A DNA stretch of 49,796 nucleotides from a virus, in IMG/VR virus record IMGVR_UViG_3300046028_001698, positions 1-49,796 of that record; one strand, written 5' to 3'. Numbering within the stretch: position 1 is the first letter of the stretch; every line of letters starts with the position of its first letter. The position numbers and the translations under genes were made by a program. Positions 29,992 through 39,502 of the stretch are shown one piece after another. Under the pieces are notes generated by a model that saw only the letters and a list, made by a program, of their open reading frames with translations, did not search any database and was not told where the DNA came from.

Positions 29992-31683
29992 TTACTTTAG
30001 TGAACCGTAGTCCAGAGTATCTGCTGTGCCTCCTGTAGCACCGGTAGCGCCCTGTGGGAATAGGGTTCCCATATCGCCAGTGCCCCCAAACTCTTCTTTA
30101 ACCTTAGCAAGCTGCTTTTCTGCAGCTATATATGCAAACTGCCTAGCTTGGTTTTCTGAATACCCTTTTCTTATTAGCACGTTATAGAACGTTTCTATAA
30201 ACCGGTCTTTGGTATTTTCCTTATCTTTGCTGTCAGCCATTATCTTGGCTAGGTCGGCACCTATCTTTGACCTTTCGATGTCGAGCATAGCTCTCTTATA
30301 TGCAACGTCTTCCTGACGGGCTGCGATACCTTCATTAAGAACAGCGGCGGACTTGTTAACGTCCACGCCCATCTGCATGGCTTCTATTTGCTCTTTACGG
30401 CTAAGGTTTGCTAGTGCAGAGCGTTCACGCTGCATTTCGCGTATACTCTTTTCCTCTGCATCTAGTCTCTTTGAAATGTCTCCGGCACCACCACCAAGAC
30501 TTCCAAATATACTACCAAAAGTGCTCTTGTCCTTTGCATTAGCAATACGCTCTGAAAGATCACCTAGACCTGCGAAGAACGCATCTTTTTTGCCCTGTGC
30601 ACGGCTCTCAGGAGACAATTTTTCCGCAAGTTCCTTACGAAGTTCAATGTCCTCTTCAGACTCTGCTGGCATCAAGCTTTTAATTAGGTCGATATTACCA
30701 CGTAGGTTCGTAGGTAGGCCGTAGACGGTGTCGTCTCCCTGCGCAGCATCTACAAGTTCTTCGCCCCCAGCGTCTTTCGACCCTGAGTACCGGCGTAAGA
30801 TATCCTGCTCATACTTGCGTGTCTTAGCTCCATGCCCCTTTGTGTTAGGCCCAGCAAAGTGGAATGCTCCGGCTTTGCCGATATCACCACCACCAAATTC
30901 AATTGCGTCTTGTAGCTGCGCTGTTCCTAGCGCGTCTTGGTAGGCACGGCCTTCTTTGCTTCGACCCTTATTACCTTGCAGTAGGTCGGGGCGATAGGGG
31001 AGACCGAGTCGTTCGGCTAAAGCGCGAGCAGTTGGTGGCATGAACTGATACGCACCTAGTGCGCCACTACCTTCAGCATTAGCTACACCGTAGTCGCCAC
31101 CGCTTTCTTGGGCTATGATGGCTTTGCGGAAGCGTTCAAGGTCGATACCGCCACCTCGGCCAAATGCAACCATACCGCCACCTGCATAGCCCTCGTCAAA
31201 GCCACCGCTACTGGGCTCATCAAACATAGTGTCAGGTACAGGTAGTTCAGAAAGACCACCGCCAGCCATATATGGAGGCACCATGCCACCTTCAGCCATA
31301 CTAGGCATCTCTTGCGGCATACCCATTTCTTGAGGCGCAGCCATTTCTTGAGGCGGCATTTCCTGTGGCGGGGGACCCATTTCTTGAGGCGGCATAGCCG
31401 CAGCTTCTGGAGTAGCACCAAGACCTGCAGGGGCACCCATAGGGGCACCCATAGGTGGCGCAGGGGGAGCAGGGGGAGCAAAGACCTGTTGGGCCACAGT
31501 CTGCTGGGGTGTAGCTTCAGTCTGCGCAGCCGACCGCATACGGTCAATAAACATACCTGCTAGCGTGCCCGCAGTAGGGTCAAGAATACCCATCTGCATA
31601 GCTTCAGCTATCTTCTGTTTGTTGCCGCCGTAGTCCTTGGCTATCGCTTCAGGAGACTGTATGGTAAACGGTTTAGTTTCCAC
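29992..31683 (-). CDS. Internal virion protein with lytic transglycosylase domain (563 aa)
   Basis: The N-terminal 150 residues are Pro/Met/Ala-rich and disordered. Then comes a transglycosylase SLT-like domain: QESGG (catalytic Glu at residue 193) and GAYQFMP, typical of Slt-type enzymes in phage ejection proteins that open the peptidoglycan. Two GGG-rich motifs (MVPPYMAGGGLSEL and GGGMVAFGRGGG) precede it. The C-terminal part is a long charged helix. The gene is followed by the 2260-residue protein, matching the podovirus order of transglycosylase then large core protein. Activity is inferred from motifs. Confidence 0.82.
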   Translation of the reverse strand: METKPFTIQSPEAIAKDYGGNKQKIAEAMQMGILDPTAGTLAGMFIDRMRSAAQTEATPQQTVAQQVFAPPAPPAPPMGAPMGAPAGLGATPEAAAMPPQEMGPPPQEMPPQEMAAPQEMGMPQEMPSMAEGGMVPPYMAGGGLSELPVPDTMFDEPSSGGFDEGYAGGGMVAFGRGGGIDLERFRKAIIAQESGGDYGVANAEGSGALGAYQFMPPTARALAERLGLPYRPDLLQGNKGRSKEGRAYQDALGTAQLQDAIEFGGGDIGKAGAFHFAGPNTKGHGAKTRKYEQDILRRYSGSKDAGGEELVDAAQGDDTVYGLPTNLRGNIDLIKSLMPAESEEDIELRKELAEKLSPESRAQGKKDAFFAGLGDLSERIANAKDKSTFGSIFGSLGGGAGDISKRLDAEEKSIREMQRERSALANLSRKEQIEAMQMGVDVNKSAAVLNEGIAARQEDVAYKRAMLDIERSKIGADLAKIMADSKDKENTKDRFIETFYNVLIRKGYSENQARQFAYIAAEKQLAKVKEEFGGTGDMGTLFPQGATGATGGTADTLDYGSLK

Positions 31684-31684
31684 T

Positions 31685-32968
31685 TTAAATTACTCCCGCC
31701 CTGTTAGCAGTATTGTAGAGAGCAGCTGCGCCGAGACCGCCACTAACTAGCTGCGAGCCTAGCGAAGCATTGGGAGCGTAAGTTGTGCTAGTTGTATTCG
31801 GTGTTACTGGCACACCGCGTAGCAAGCTGCTGTACTGCTGCATCTGCTCCATCGGATAATCACGCTGGCGCAGGAAGTCTTGATACGCCGTGTCTAGGTA
31901 CTGCTGGTTCATCGCTTGCTGCTGCGCAGCTGTACCCTGCTGCATACCCAAGCGGGCTTGGTCGGCTTGCGACTGCGCCGAACCAATATTAGCAAGTGTC
32001 TGACCCATCTGACCGGCTTGCGCCAGCCCTGCAAGCCCCTGCTGCGAACCAAACTGACGAGACTGCTCACCCATACGTTGAGTATCAAGCCCTGCCTGCT
32101 GGTTAGCCAGTGCAGCGCGCATCGCTTGCTCTGAGTTAAGTCCTTGCGTCTGAAGTTGGGCTGCGAGGTTTTGCACGTTAGCCTGTGACTTAGCATCAAG
32201 GTTAGCAAGAGCGGTTTTCAAACCGACGTCAGTGCCAAGTTGCTGGACGCCAAGTTGAGCCGCCAAGTTCTGCTGCTGCGCTGTCATAGTCGCGCCACGA
32301 TCACGCTCAAACTGAGCCTGTGCGTTTTCAAACGCCGATTGCGAACCACGTGCTTGGATGTCACCTAACTGCGTACCTAGATTACGCTCACGCTCGAGAC
32401 CAGCAAGAAGCTGGCGGCTACCACCATATGTGCCCTGACGAGCAGCGCCGAGGTCTTGCACAATCTGCCCCTGCCGCGCATCGCGGACGGCTTCGCGCTT
32501 CTGGGTATCTACTACGTTCTGCATGTACGGCGACATGTACTGGTTGGTTTGCTGCTGTCCGAACTGGTCGGGAGCTTGCATCTGGAACGTCGTCAGATTG
32601 GGGTTGTAGTTAGTCTGCGCCGCTTGCATACTGGGCGCATTAACCTGCTGTGCATTCACCTGTTGGAAACCAAATTGGCCGGGAGTATACTTCCCCGCCT
32701 CCAAAGAACCAAGACCCGCAGCGGTAGCAAGCGTGCTAGCATTGCCGAACTGTCCCGGTGTCTGCATACCTAGGATATTCTGTTGGACTCCACGCTGCTG
32801 CTGCGTGAAATCAGCTATGCGCTCTTGACCGTAGGGTTGGTAGTCAGTTGTTAGCGTCGTGCCTGCCCGCTGCATCAGCCCTTCGAAATAGGGGCGTGCG
32901 TATTCGGGGAGGGTTGACTGAGTAACCTCCGACTTTTGTACTTGATTGCTACCGCCACCACCGCCCAT
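31685..32968 (-). CDS. Gln/Ala-rich internal or tail-associated protein (427 aa)
   Basis: Begins MGGGGGSNQVQKSEVTQ. Nearly the whole protein is Gln/Ala-rich helix (repeated QQ, AQ, GLA segments), suggesting a long coiled coil or an unfolded, ejectable protein. Genes next to it are the transglycosylase and a T7 gp13-like protein, which suggests a podovirus internal-core role similar to T7 gp14. No enzymatic motif. Family name not recognised, although similar proteins occur in many aquatic phage contigs. Confidence 0.65.
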   Translation of the reverse strand: MGGGGGSNQVQKSEVTQSTLPEYARPYFEGLMQRAGTTLTTDYQPYGQERIADFTQQQRGVQQNILGMQTPGQFGNASTLATAAGLGSLEAGKYTPGQFGFQQVNAQQVNAPSMQAAQTNYNPNLTTFQMQAPDQFGQQQTNQYMSPYMQNVVDTQKREAVRDARQGQIVQDLGAARQGTYGGSRQLLAGLERERNLGTQLGDIQARGSQSAFENAQAQFERDRGATMTAQQQNLAAQLGVQQLGTDVGLKTALANLDAKSQANVQNLAAQLQTQGLNSEQAMRAALANQQAGLDTQRMGEQSRQFGSQQGLAGLAQAGQMGQTLANIGSAQSQADQARLGMQQGTAAQQQAMNQQYLDTAYQDFLRQRDYPMEQMQQYSSLLRGVPVTPNTTSTTYAPNASLGSQLVSGGLGAAALYNTANRAGVI

Positions 32969-32969
32969 A

Positions 32970-33401
32970 TTACGCTCCTAGTCCTGCATCTGCGACCGGC
33001 AATTCATATACCTGCCAAAGTGCTTTATATCCATCGTCTTTAAAAATCTTTGACCAACCGATCCTACCAGAAGATTCGATCCGTTCACAGTCATTATCGT
33101 GCGCCCAGTGCTGCAACATTTTAAGCATAGGAGTTTTCCATTCCATACCTTCATCACCTGCGCAAAATACCATATCAAGGCATAACATACGTGGGTACTG
33201 CTTAAAGCAGGTTATTGTAATACCTTTTATCTCTTCGCCTGTAAATGCAACCCAGAGATGATGGTCATACTGCGTAACCGAGTCGAGGATATCTTCAGGC
33301 TCATACCGACCAAACGTATACTCCGCAGCTTTACTCAAGTGTGGGAAGATGCGAGGCCATAACTCACTCACATGTTCGGTAGGAATTAAAGTAACTTGCA
33401 T
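32970..33401 (-). CDS. T7 gp13-like / GNAT-fold internal virion protein (143 aa)
   Basis: The sequence pattern LIPTEHVSELWPRIFPHL, YTFGRYEPEDI and KALWQVYELPV resembles the T7 gp13 (internal virion protein A) family, which has a GNAT-like fold but is not known to be enzymatic. A VFCAGD segment is conserved-looking. It lies one base from its downstream neighbour and overlaps the upstream one by one base. It probably helps assemble the internal core. An actual acetyltransferase activity is possible but unsupported. Confidence 0.65.
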   Translation of the reverse strand: MQVTLIPTEHVSELWPRIFPHLSKAAEYTFGRYEPEDILDSVTQYDHHLWVAFTGEEIKGITITCFKQYPRMLCLDMVFCAGDEGMEWKTPMLKMLQHWAHDNDCERIESSGRIGWSKIFKDDGYKALWQVYELPVADAGLGA

Positions 33402-35008
33402 TATGCAAGCCCACGCCGCACTTTAGTATCTTCTCCACGGTCCGCTTTCTTGCGGGCTTTGTGCGCCTTGTTCATAAGTGAGTACAGCTTGGCAGTGCCC
33501 TTCTTCGGGTTGCCGCCGCCTAAGCGCTTAACTGCCTCTGGCGGGAATAACACTTCGTCGCGGGCGACACGTGCTTCCTGCTTACCACCGATACGTGCTT
33601 TAATGGAGTCGCTTACCCCGTCACCGGGCCCTTGCAGGGGGCGTCCGCCCATACGAGACAGAAGCTCCATACCTGCATTGCTGCTGCCGTTACCAAGCTC
33701 TGATACAGTGCGAGCATCAACGACAAAAGAGCCGTTCTTCATATCTACTTCACCGCCATCGGCGTAGCCCATGTCTTGTTGGGGGTCTACCATATACGGA
33801 GTGAGTATCTGGTTGTAGCGGTTCTGGCCCTTCTTAGCGTTAGGGTTCAGGACATTTTGTAGTATGGGTGTGCCCCGCGCAGTGCTGGAACCCGGCTGTA
33901 CGACTTGGCCCTGCATGTTATAAACTTCAGGCATACCTACGTCGAAGTAGCGACGCTCCTTGGACGACTTAAGAAGGTCTTCGGTGTTGTCTGCGAAAGT
34001 AGCATTGCGCTTCTGCGCAGTGTACGGACCAGCATAGGAATTATCTATGACGCCGTCATCACCCATAGTGCCTTGTTTTGGGGCCATTGCACCGGAGATA
34101 CCACTCGTAATGCCTGAAACACCCAACATAGGAGCAGCTTTAGAGATAATGCCCGGAGTACCAGCAGGTAGACCTGCACGTGTAGCTTGAGCGAAGCGCG
34201 AACCTAAGCCGCCTGTGAACTCTGCGCCTTTCATTACCGGAGGTGGCATATTGCCTACAGAGTTAGCGAACTGCCGAGCAAACTCTGGGCTGTTTATAGC
34301 TGCCTGCATAGGGTTAACCGCCGTAGGCGCTACGGTCGGTGCAGTTAATGTAGTAGCCCCCGGACCACCAGCAATGCCGGATGCTGGGATGTTTACTGTT
34401 GGTGTTACTGGTGTATTAGCAAGATTACCAAGAGTATCAGGAGTGACGGCGACTGGCGCAAGCTGCGCTGCCGGTACAGCAGCACCAAGACCCATATTAG
34501 CACCAAAGAAACCAGCTTTGTCGCCAAGTAACCCAGCTGCGTTGTGTGAGATAGAACCACCAACACCAGCCATACCAGCCATACCAGCACCACCAAAGGC
34601 ACCGAGGCCAGCCATCAAGCCCTTCTTCAAGCTACCAGTACGTGCGAACTGACCTGCGCCTACGATACCAGCAGCAAGGGGAGCACCGACGCCAGTAGCC
34701 GCTAGGGCTGCGCCAAGAATAGTTGGGAGAAGTTTGCCAAGCCAGCCAGCTTCAGGCAGACCTGTTTGCGGGTTAATAGTAAGTGAGCCGCCATGTGCCA
34801 TAGCCAGACCTTGAAGGCTGTTAACCTCGTCTGGTGTCATGTGGATAAGCATAGAGTCTTCGCCGCGACCTTGCGACTGCAACTGCTGCGCCATAGGGTT
34901 TTGAGCCACATTCAGCCCACCCTGCGTAGGAAGACCACCCGTAGTGCCGGGTATGGGTGTGCCTAGCTGTGGGGGGTTGCCCATAGGTGAAGCTGCGTTG
35001 TAGTCCAT
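33401..35008 (-). CDS. Internal virion protein, Gly/Ala/Pro-rich (535 aa)
   Basis: A long disordered and hydrophobic Gly/Ala-rich middle (about 90-180) suggests membrane interaction, with an Ala/Pro/Thr-rich linker after it. The C-terminal 120 residues contain YADGGEVDMKNGSFVVD and a basic tail ending DTKVRRGLA. Proteins with this tail pattern are frequent in aquatic podovirus-like genomes, and I place it among the ejection proteins by neighbourhood. No catalytic motif is visible. A 65-base gap separates it from the preceding gene. Confidence 0.6.
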   Translation of the reverse strand: MDYNAASPMGNPPQLGTPIPGTTGGLPTQGGLNVAQNPMAQQLQSQGRGEDSMLIHMTPDEVNSLQGLAMAHGGSLTINPQTGLPEAGWLGKLLPTILGAALAATGVGAPLAAGIVGAGQFARTGSLKKGLMAGLGAFGGAGMAGMAGVGGSISHNAAGLLGDKAGFFGANMGLGAAVPAAQLAPVAVTPDTLGNLANTPVTPTVNIPASGIAGGPGATTLTAPTVAPTAVNPMQAAINSPEFARQFANSVGNMPPPVMKGAEFTGGLGSRFAQATRAGLPAGTPGIISKAAPMLGVSGITSGISGAMAPKQGTMGDDGVIDNSYAGPYTAQKRNATFADNTEDLLKSSKERRYFDVGMPEVYNMQGQVVQPGSSTARGTPILQNVLNPNAKKGQNRYNQILTPYMVDPQQDMGYADGGEVDMKNGSFVVDARTVSELGNGSSNAGMELLSRMGGRPLQGPGDGVSDSIKARIGGKQEARVARDEVLFPPEAVKRLGGGNPKKGTAKLYSLMNKAHKARKKADRGEDTKVRRGLA

Positions 35009-35073
35009 TATCCCTTATCCCTACCTTATCACTACGCTTATAGCGGCAATCTGTTCAAAACTAAACACCATTC

Positions 35074-35766
35074 TTACGTGGCCTTCGATACAAAGAACGC
35101 TTCGACAATAGCCGAAGGTGTACCCGGATGTGCAGGTGTTACACCTGCTGAGTACGCAACTGCTGGAAGATGCTCCATAACTACGCTTGTGCTGGTTGTG
35201 TGCCACATAACTTCGACCCATACGCCCGCTGCCTCTGCATAACCACTAAATGGTGTAACCGCGATAAGGTAAGAGGGTGTGCCTGAAGATTTGCGGGGCG
35301 GTATTGTAAACCGGCTGTTTGAGTTAGCGACATCCGTTGTGGTGGTGCCGTTGTTGTACCGGAACCATACGTCTACTTCTTGGGTGTCATTCGTCGTGTT
35401 CTTAAACGCCAAGCTATATATCAGCATATAGATGCCGGGGGCGGCAAAGGTGATCCGCGTGTTATTAACGCCTGTTATAGATATATCATCGGTAAACGAC
35501 GTCACTTCTAACTTAACTGGGTAAGCCACATCAACGGCTGCTGCTGACTGGTCAACTAAACTAGTAAACTGATTATGTGGGAACGTCAGACCGATGCCGC
35601 TTCCGTAGAAGAAGTCCGCTGTGTATTTCTGCGCATTGTTTGGGGTGCGCGAGTCTAACTGCGAGAAGTAGTTTTCTATAACGCGAATAACCTGCCGTAT
35701 ATACTGCGGGTCGTAATGTGACGGTGGGTTAGGTAGTGGAGCGGCTTTGAATCTATCTAGTGCCAT
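35074..35766 (-). CDS. Virion structural protein, jelly-roll-like C-terminal domain (230 aa)
   Basis: The N-terminal 50 residues are helical (YIRQVIRVIENYFSQLDSRT). From about residue 90 the pattern FAAPGIYMLIYSLAFKNT, then VWFRYNNG, resembles C1q/TNF-like jelly-roll strands used in phage fibres. It is therefore a candidate fibre or knob protein. Its first base overlaps the stop of the preceding 650-residue protein. Confidence 0.6.
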   Translation of the reverse strand: MALDRFKAAPLPNPPSHYDPQYIRQVIRVIENYFSQLDSRTPNNAQKYTADFFYGSGIGLTFPHNQFTSLVDQSAAAVDVAYPVKLEVTSFTDDISITGVNNTRITFAAPGIYMLIYSLAFKNTTNDTQEVDVWFRYNNGTTTTDVANSNSRFTIPPRKSSGTPSYLIAVTPFSGYAEAAGVWVEVMWHTTSTSVVMEHLPAVAYSAGVTPAHPGTPSAIVEAFFVSKAT

Positions 35767-37718
35767 TAGCGTTTACCATCTTCACGGGCATCCAAGCGCG
35801 GGGCACCCAACTGCCACTGCACACCAAGATTTTCAGACTGGATTTTAAGCGCCATCTGGCGCGCACGGGCACGCAGGAAGACCTGATCGGTGTACTGGTC
35901 TACCGAAGTCTCGATGACAGGCTTTGAGTCCGCCACGTTGTTAGAAAGCGCAGAACCGGGGAAGTTACGCGAGCGGATTTGCATGGTGACACTAGCATCA
36001 TTAGCTATGGACCCGCTAAACCCAACGTCAGGAATAATGCGTCTGCAAAGCATAAACTGGTCGCCATCAGCCAAGTCGAAGTCCGACGACTGGATATAGG
36101 ATAGCATTGGATCAGCATCATCGTCGATGCCGTCCTCGTGGTTGTAAGTCTGCCCCGCTGAGAAATCAGAGAGTGGTGTGTTTGCGGCCTGTGGGTAGCG
36201 GCGCAGTGCTGTATCTAACCAAGCGGTGCGCTCTATTGTTCCATAGTACCAGATGCGCTCAAGGTGGTTATAGACCACATAGGCATTGTTATAGTCGCTA
36301 TCACCTGCTGGGTAGAACCACCAGACTTCGTTCCATTGCTCGTTGGTGCCGCAGATAACCTGATCGGACTGAGAGATGTTAATGTTCTGGAACACGTGAT
36401 TGCGCAGTGTGCATGGTAGCGTTTCGACGCGCCCGGTATAGGCATAGAACTTATCTTGGCCCATCCAGTAGGTAATGTTAGCTGCCGTTGTCACCGCACG
36501 TGATGAGATGATGGAGATATTGTCAGCATATTCCTGCAAGCCGAACACGTCTGTCGTGCCGAGGAATTGGAGCGTGAACAGGTGGCTATCCGTCCAGACC
36601 AAGATTTCCTGACGTGATGGCATAGCGCGTACGATGCGCGAGCCACGCGATACCCGGATGTCCCCTGCGGTATTGGTCGGCTGCGGAATCCAGTCTTCAG
36701 GAGTGTCTTGGTCAGCCCAACGGATAAGCATCGGGTCGAAATCGTCAGGGTTCGTTGAGCCAAACGGCACAGCGCCAAAGGCAATAAGATGCCGGTCTTG
36801 CTGAGACACGAGCAACTGCATAATCTTAACTGGTACTGCTTCTGCATATTCCGTAGGGGTATAGACAGGCGCGCTGGTCGCCGTAGCCCAGTCAAACGCA
36901 TACTTCTGTAGCGTAATAGCCCGCGTGGCAAGCGCCGTGCCCGGATCGGGAGTAGCACCGCGAACCCACCAGTAACCAGCCCCATTGCGGATATTCATGA
37001 CGAGGTCGTTATCGAAGTTATCGAACCACCAGTCGCGCTGCGGGAAGAAGACCGGCTCAGTCGAACCAAGACCCCAAGCCCCACGCGACCACGTGCCTGT
37101 ACCCCAACCATAACCTTCTGTGGTAATTGGATATCCGGGGCGGATTTCGAAGTCGATGATAATAACAGTACCGCCTCCACCAGAGACGTTTGAGGTGACC
37201 GGACTTGTAACAGGGATCGTGAAAGTCAGGCCAGTAACCACAGTAATCTCGTGGTTGCCGTTAATCTCGTCCGCAGGCACACCACCAATAGTGCCGGTTA
37301 CACCTGAGATTTCTACGAAGTCACCTGTTTCGGCAAGGTGTGCCACCGGTAACTGGATGGTTACCACATTAGGCGCAGTGGTATCTGTGTAGACGCAGTT
37401 GTCAGTGTCCGGTGTGTCAAGCGTAGGGTCAACCAGACGCAGTGGGGTGATGTTATTGTAGTAGCCACCATTCTCGATGAAAACCTTCTGATGCGTACCA
37501 AGCGCCATGAGGTTATCGGAATAGGTCGTGACCCAGTTCCACATCTGACGGCACACGCCTTGGAATTGAGCAGACGTAGCTTTCTGCCAGCCACCAATCT
37601 TCTCTGGATATCCAGAGCGGAAACGTATTTTGTCGCACTCGCGCCAACCGCCCTCGTTCGAGTAGTCGGTCTGGTCGCGGTTTACACCGGGCTTAAACTG
37701 GAGCTTGATGAATGGCAT
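35766..37718 (-). CDS. Large virion protein, possible P22 gp10-like tail component (650 aa)
   Basis: Begins MPFIKLQFKPGVNRDQTDYS and shows RFRSGYPEKIGGWQ. This signature recurs in aquatic podovirus-like genomes and is found with adaptor genes. The sequence is beta-rich with many aromatic residues and looks like a propeller or repeated-sheet fold. I suspect the packaged-DNA stabilisation (P22 gp10-like) family; that link is a guess. It follows a Pro-rich fibre protein by ten bases. Confidence 0.6.
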   Translation of the reverse strand: MPFIKLQFKPGVNRDQTDYSNEGGWRECDKIRFRSGYPEKIGGWQKATSAQFQGVCRQMWNWVTTYSDNLMALGTHQKVFIENGGYYNNITPLRLVDPTLDTPDTDNCVYTDTTAPNVVTIQLPVAHLAETGDFVEISGVTGTIGGVPADEINGNHEITVVTGLTFTIPVTSPVTSNVSGGGGTVIIIDFEIRPGYPITTEGYGWGTGTWSRGAWGLGSTEPVFFPQRDWWFDNFDNDLVMNIRNGAGYWWVRGATPDPGTALATRAITLQKYAFDWATATSAPVYTPTEYAEAVPVKIMQLLVSQQDRHLIAFGAVPFGSTNPDDFDPMLIRWADQDTPEDWIPQPTNTAGDIRVSRGSRIVRAMPSRQEILVWTDSHLFTLQFLGTTDVFGLQEYADNISIISSRAVTTAANITYWMGQDKFYAYTGRVETLPCTLRNHVFQNINISQSDQVICGTNEQWNEVWWFYPAGDSDYNNAYVVYNHLERIWYYGTIERTAWLDTALRRYPQAANTPLSDFSAGQTYNHEDGIDDDADPMLSYIQSSDFDLADGDQFMLCRRIIPDVGFSGSIANDASVTMQIRSRNFPGSALSNNVADSKPVIETSVDQYTDQVFLRARARQMALKIQSENLGVQWQLGAPRLDAREDGKR

Positions 37719-37728
37719 CTATTAGCTC

Positions 37729-38496
37729 CTACTGCTGACTAAACTGGAAAGTGACGTAGCCGCTCGCACCACCAGCGATTATCTGGTACGCTTGTCCCGG
37801 CGTAACCGAAACAGAAGAAGCACTAGTTATAATTTGCGGTTGCCCTGCCGACGTCGTGCCTGCTGCGGTGCGCCCAAAGGCGGAGGATGGGGTGCCGGGA
37901 AACTCGCCGCCGGGGGTATAAACGAAAAAGCCGATACCCCATTCAACGGGAGGTTGGCCCGGGCCACCTACTGGGCTACTGCTACGATTATCCCACGGGC
38001 CGAGAACGCGTTCAGCTACACCATTAGCGAGGTAAGTTTGGGGGTTACTCGGCTGCGTAAAATAACCACCCGTAGAAGAATTCCAACTTAGCAATAGCGG
38101 GTCAAGAGTTATGTACCGGTCTCCGGTACCCCCTGAGTTAGCTGCCGCTAGGACGCCGTCTGCATACGCCCCTGCCTGCGCATAAGTGTAGAACGCACCG
38201 GGTGAGCCCGGTTGATCGGAGCTGGGTACGTAGGCAGCTCCGTAAACAGTATTGTACACATAATCTCCGGGGACCTCGGAATACAGACCACCAGCAACCT
38301 GAAGGTTAAGAATCGTAGACACGCCAGTAGGCGCAGTCCATATGCTACTGGTACCAGCGCCAAACGTAACCGTTTGAAAAACAGGAGGCGGTCCCGGAGG
38401 TGGTGGAGTCGGGGTCGGCGGAGGAGGCGGAGGAGCAGCCGAAAAGGTACCAGCCCCTCGTGCGCTTGCTACTCCACGTGTGACGATTGTCGGCAC
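37729..38496 (-). CDS. Fibre protein with poly-proline linker, GTG start (255 aa)
   Basis: GTG start at 38496 after AAGGAGCG. After a short N-terminus comes a proline-rich linker (about residues 21-38, blocks of up to six P) and then a Gly/Ser/Tyr-rich beta domain with VTFGAGTSSIWTAPTGVS, a pattern like Gly-rich tail-fibre tip domains. The end QAYQIIAGGASGYVTFQFSQ suggests a compact tip. It lies between two other fibre-type proteins. Receptor binding is plausible but not shown. Confidence 0.6.
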   Translation of the reverse strand: MPTIVTRGVASARGAGTFSAAPPPPPPTPTPPPPGPPPVFQTVTFGAGTSSIWTAPTGVSTILNLQVAGGLYSEVPGDYVYNTVYGAAYVPSSDQPGSPGAFYTYAQAGAYADGVLAAANSGGTGDRYITLDPLLLSWNSSTGGYFTQPSNPQTYLANGVAERVLGPWDNRSSSPVGGPGQPPVEWGIGFFVYTPGGEFPGTPSSAFGRTAAGTTSAGQPQIITSASSVSVTPGQAYQIIAGGASGYVTFQFSQQ

Positions 38497-38506
38497 TGTG
38501 CGCTCC

Positions 38507-39430
38507 TTAGACGAACTTAGTCAGCGATGCAAAGACCGTATAGGCTGCGCTACCCGTCTTCACAATGGTATATGTATAAGCGTCAACACTCGAGGTGTTG
38601 CCTACGACAGGCGCACTATTCTGCCATTTGGGGGTGACGGTCACACCGTCAACTTGAAAGACATTATTGTAATACCCTACGGTGCTGATGGTAGCAAAGA
38701 CCGCAATAGTGATCGCCTGCCCCGTAGAAAGCAGTGAGTTGATGGTCGTACCGCTATTACCACGTACATTAACCGTCCAGTTAGCCGATGCGTTACCGGT
38801 ATAGTATAGTACCGACTGCGTAATCGCGTCGATAGTCAAAGTGCCACTCAGACCCGAACCTACAACTGTGGCGGTTTCAATAGCATAAGCCAGCGGCTGG
38901 AGCGACGTAATGTCCGTGTTAGTCCCAGACTTAGCTGCGCTCAGGTTAGACCGTGCACCCGCAGCCGTGTTTGATCCTACGCCGCCAGAGGTAAGGGCAA
39001 GAGGCGTTCCAAGTGTAAGCGATGTCAGGTGCGTCGTAGCGTCCACCACATTCACGCCGTCATTGTAAACCCACATAGTCTTGCCAGTAGGCACCGTGAT
39101 GCCAGTGCCCGCAGTCGTCTTAACCACCACGCTGTCTGCACAGGTGTTGTTGACGATGTAGACCTTCTCAATGCTGGGTACGACCAGATTGCGTGTCGAG
39201 CCGCCAGTGGTGCCGATCAAGTTCAAGCGCAGGTTACGTGCGGTCTGCGTCGTGTTTGCATTGGAAAGAGTAAGTGTGACGTTGCCACTAGCAAAGGTAA
39301 CATCCGCTGAACCGACAATAGCTTCTTCAAGCGCAGTCCCAAGGTTGACATTTGTGACGTTACCCCACGTGGCGAGGTTCTCGCCAGTGGTCATTAACTG
39401 GATTTTGAGATTGCTATATGTGCTTGACAT
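38507..39430 (-). CDS. Tail fibre-like protein (307 aa)
   Basis: Begins MSSTYSNLKIQLMTTGENLA, a start common in aquatic phage fibre or virion proteins. The middle has GGVGSNTAAGARSNLSAAKS, the GG(T/V)G...AGAR...L linker motif of many tail fibres. The C-terminal half is beta-rich. The ribosome-binding site GGAAAG directly follows the second TAA of the upstream gene. Probable role: distal fibre or baseplate-like component. Confidence 0.7.
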   Translation of the reverse strand: MSSTYSNLKIQLMTTGENLATWGNVTNVNLGTALEEAIVGSADVTFASGNVTLTLSNANTTQTARNLRLNLIGTTGGSTRNLVVPSIEKVYIVNNTCADSVVVKTTAGTGITVPTGKTMWVYNDGVNVVDATTHLTSLTLGTPLALTSGGVGSNTAAGARSNLSAAKSGTNTDITSLQPLAYAIETATVVGSGLSGTLTIDAITQSVLYYTGNASANWTVNVRGNSGTTINSLLSTGQAITIAVFATISTVGYYNNVFQVDGVTVTPKWQNSAPVVGNTSSVDAYTYTIVKTGSAAYTVFASLTKFV

Positions 39431-39439
39431 CTTCTTTCC

Positions 39440-39502
39440 TTACGTCGGTATCTGAGTCCAGATTACTGTGTTACCACCACTGACCTGCATCTGTGTACCT
39501 GC
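39440..39502 (-). other. Likely coding C-terminal extension beyond in-frame TAA
   Basis: After the TAA at 39503-39505 the same frame stays open for 20 codons and ends in a TAA at 39440-39442, ten bases before the next ATG. The predicted tail ends VIWTQIPT, and its Trp lies 22 residues after the last Trp of the 11-residue repeats, so it is in phase. See findings for readthrough or nonsense mutation. Confidence 0.65.

Noticed and set aside
35009-35073. Tiny frame of 16 codons (MVFSFEQIAAISVVIR) between two virion genes
   Set aside because: It has no convincing ribosome-binding site and no conserved feature; I see no clear signal in this 65-base gap.
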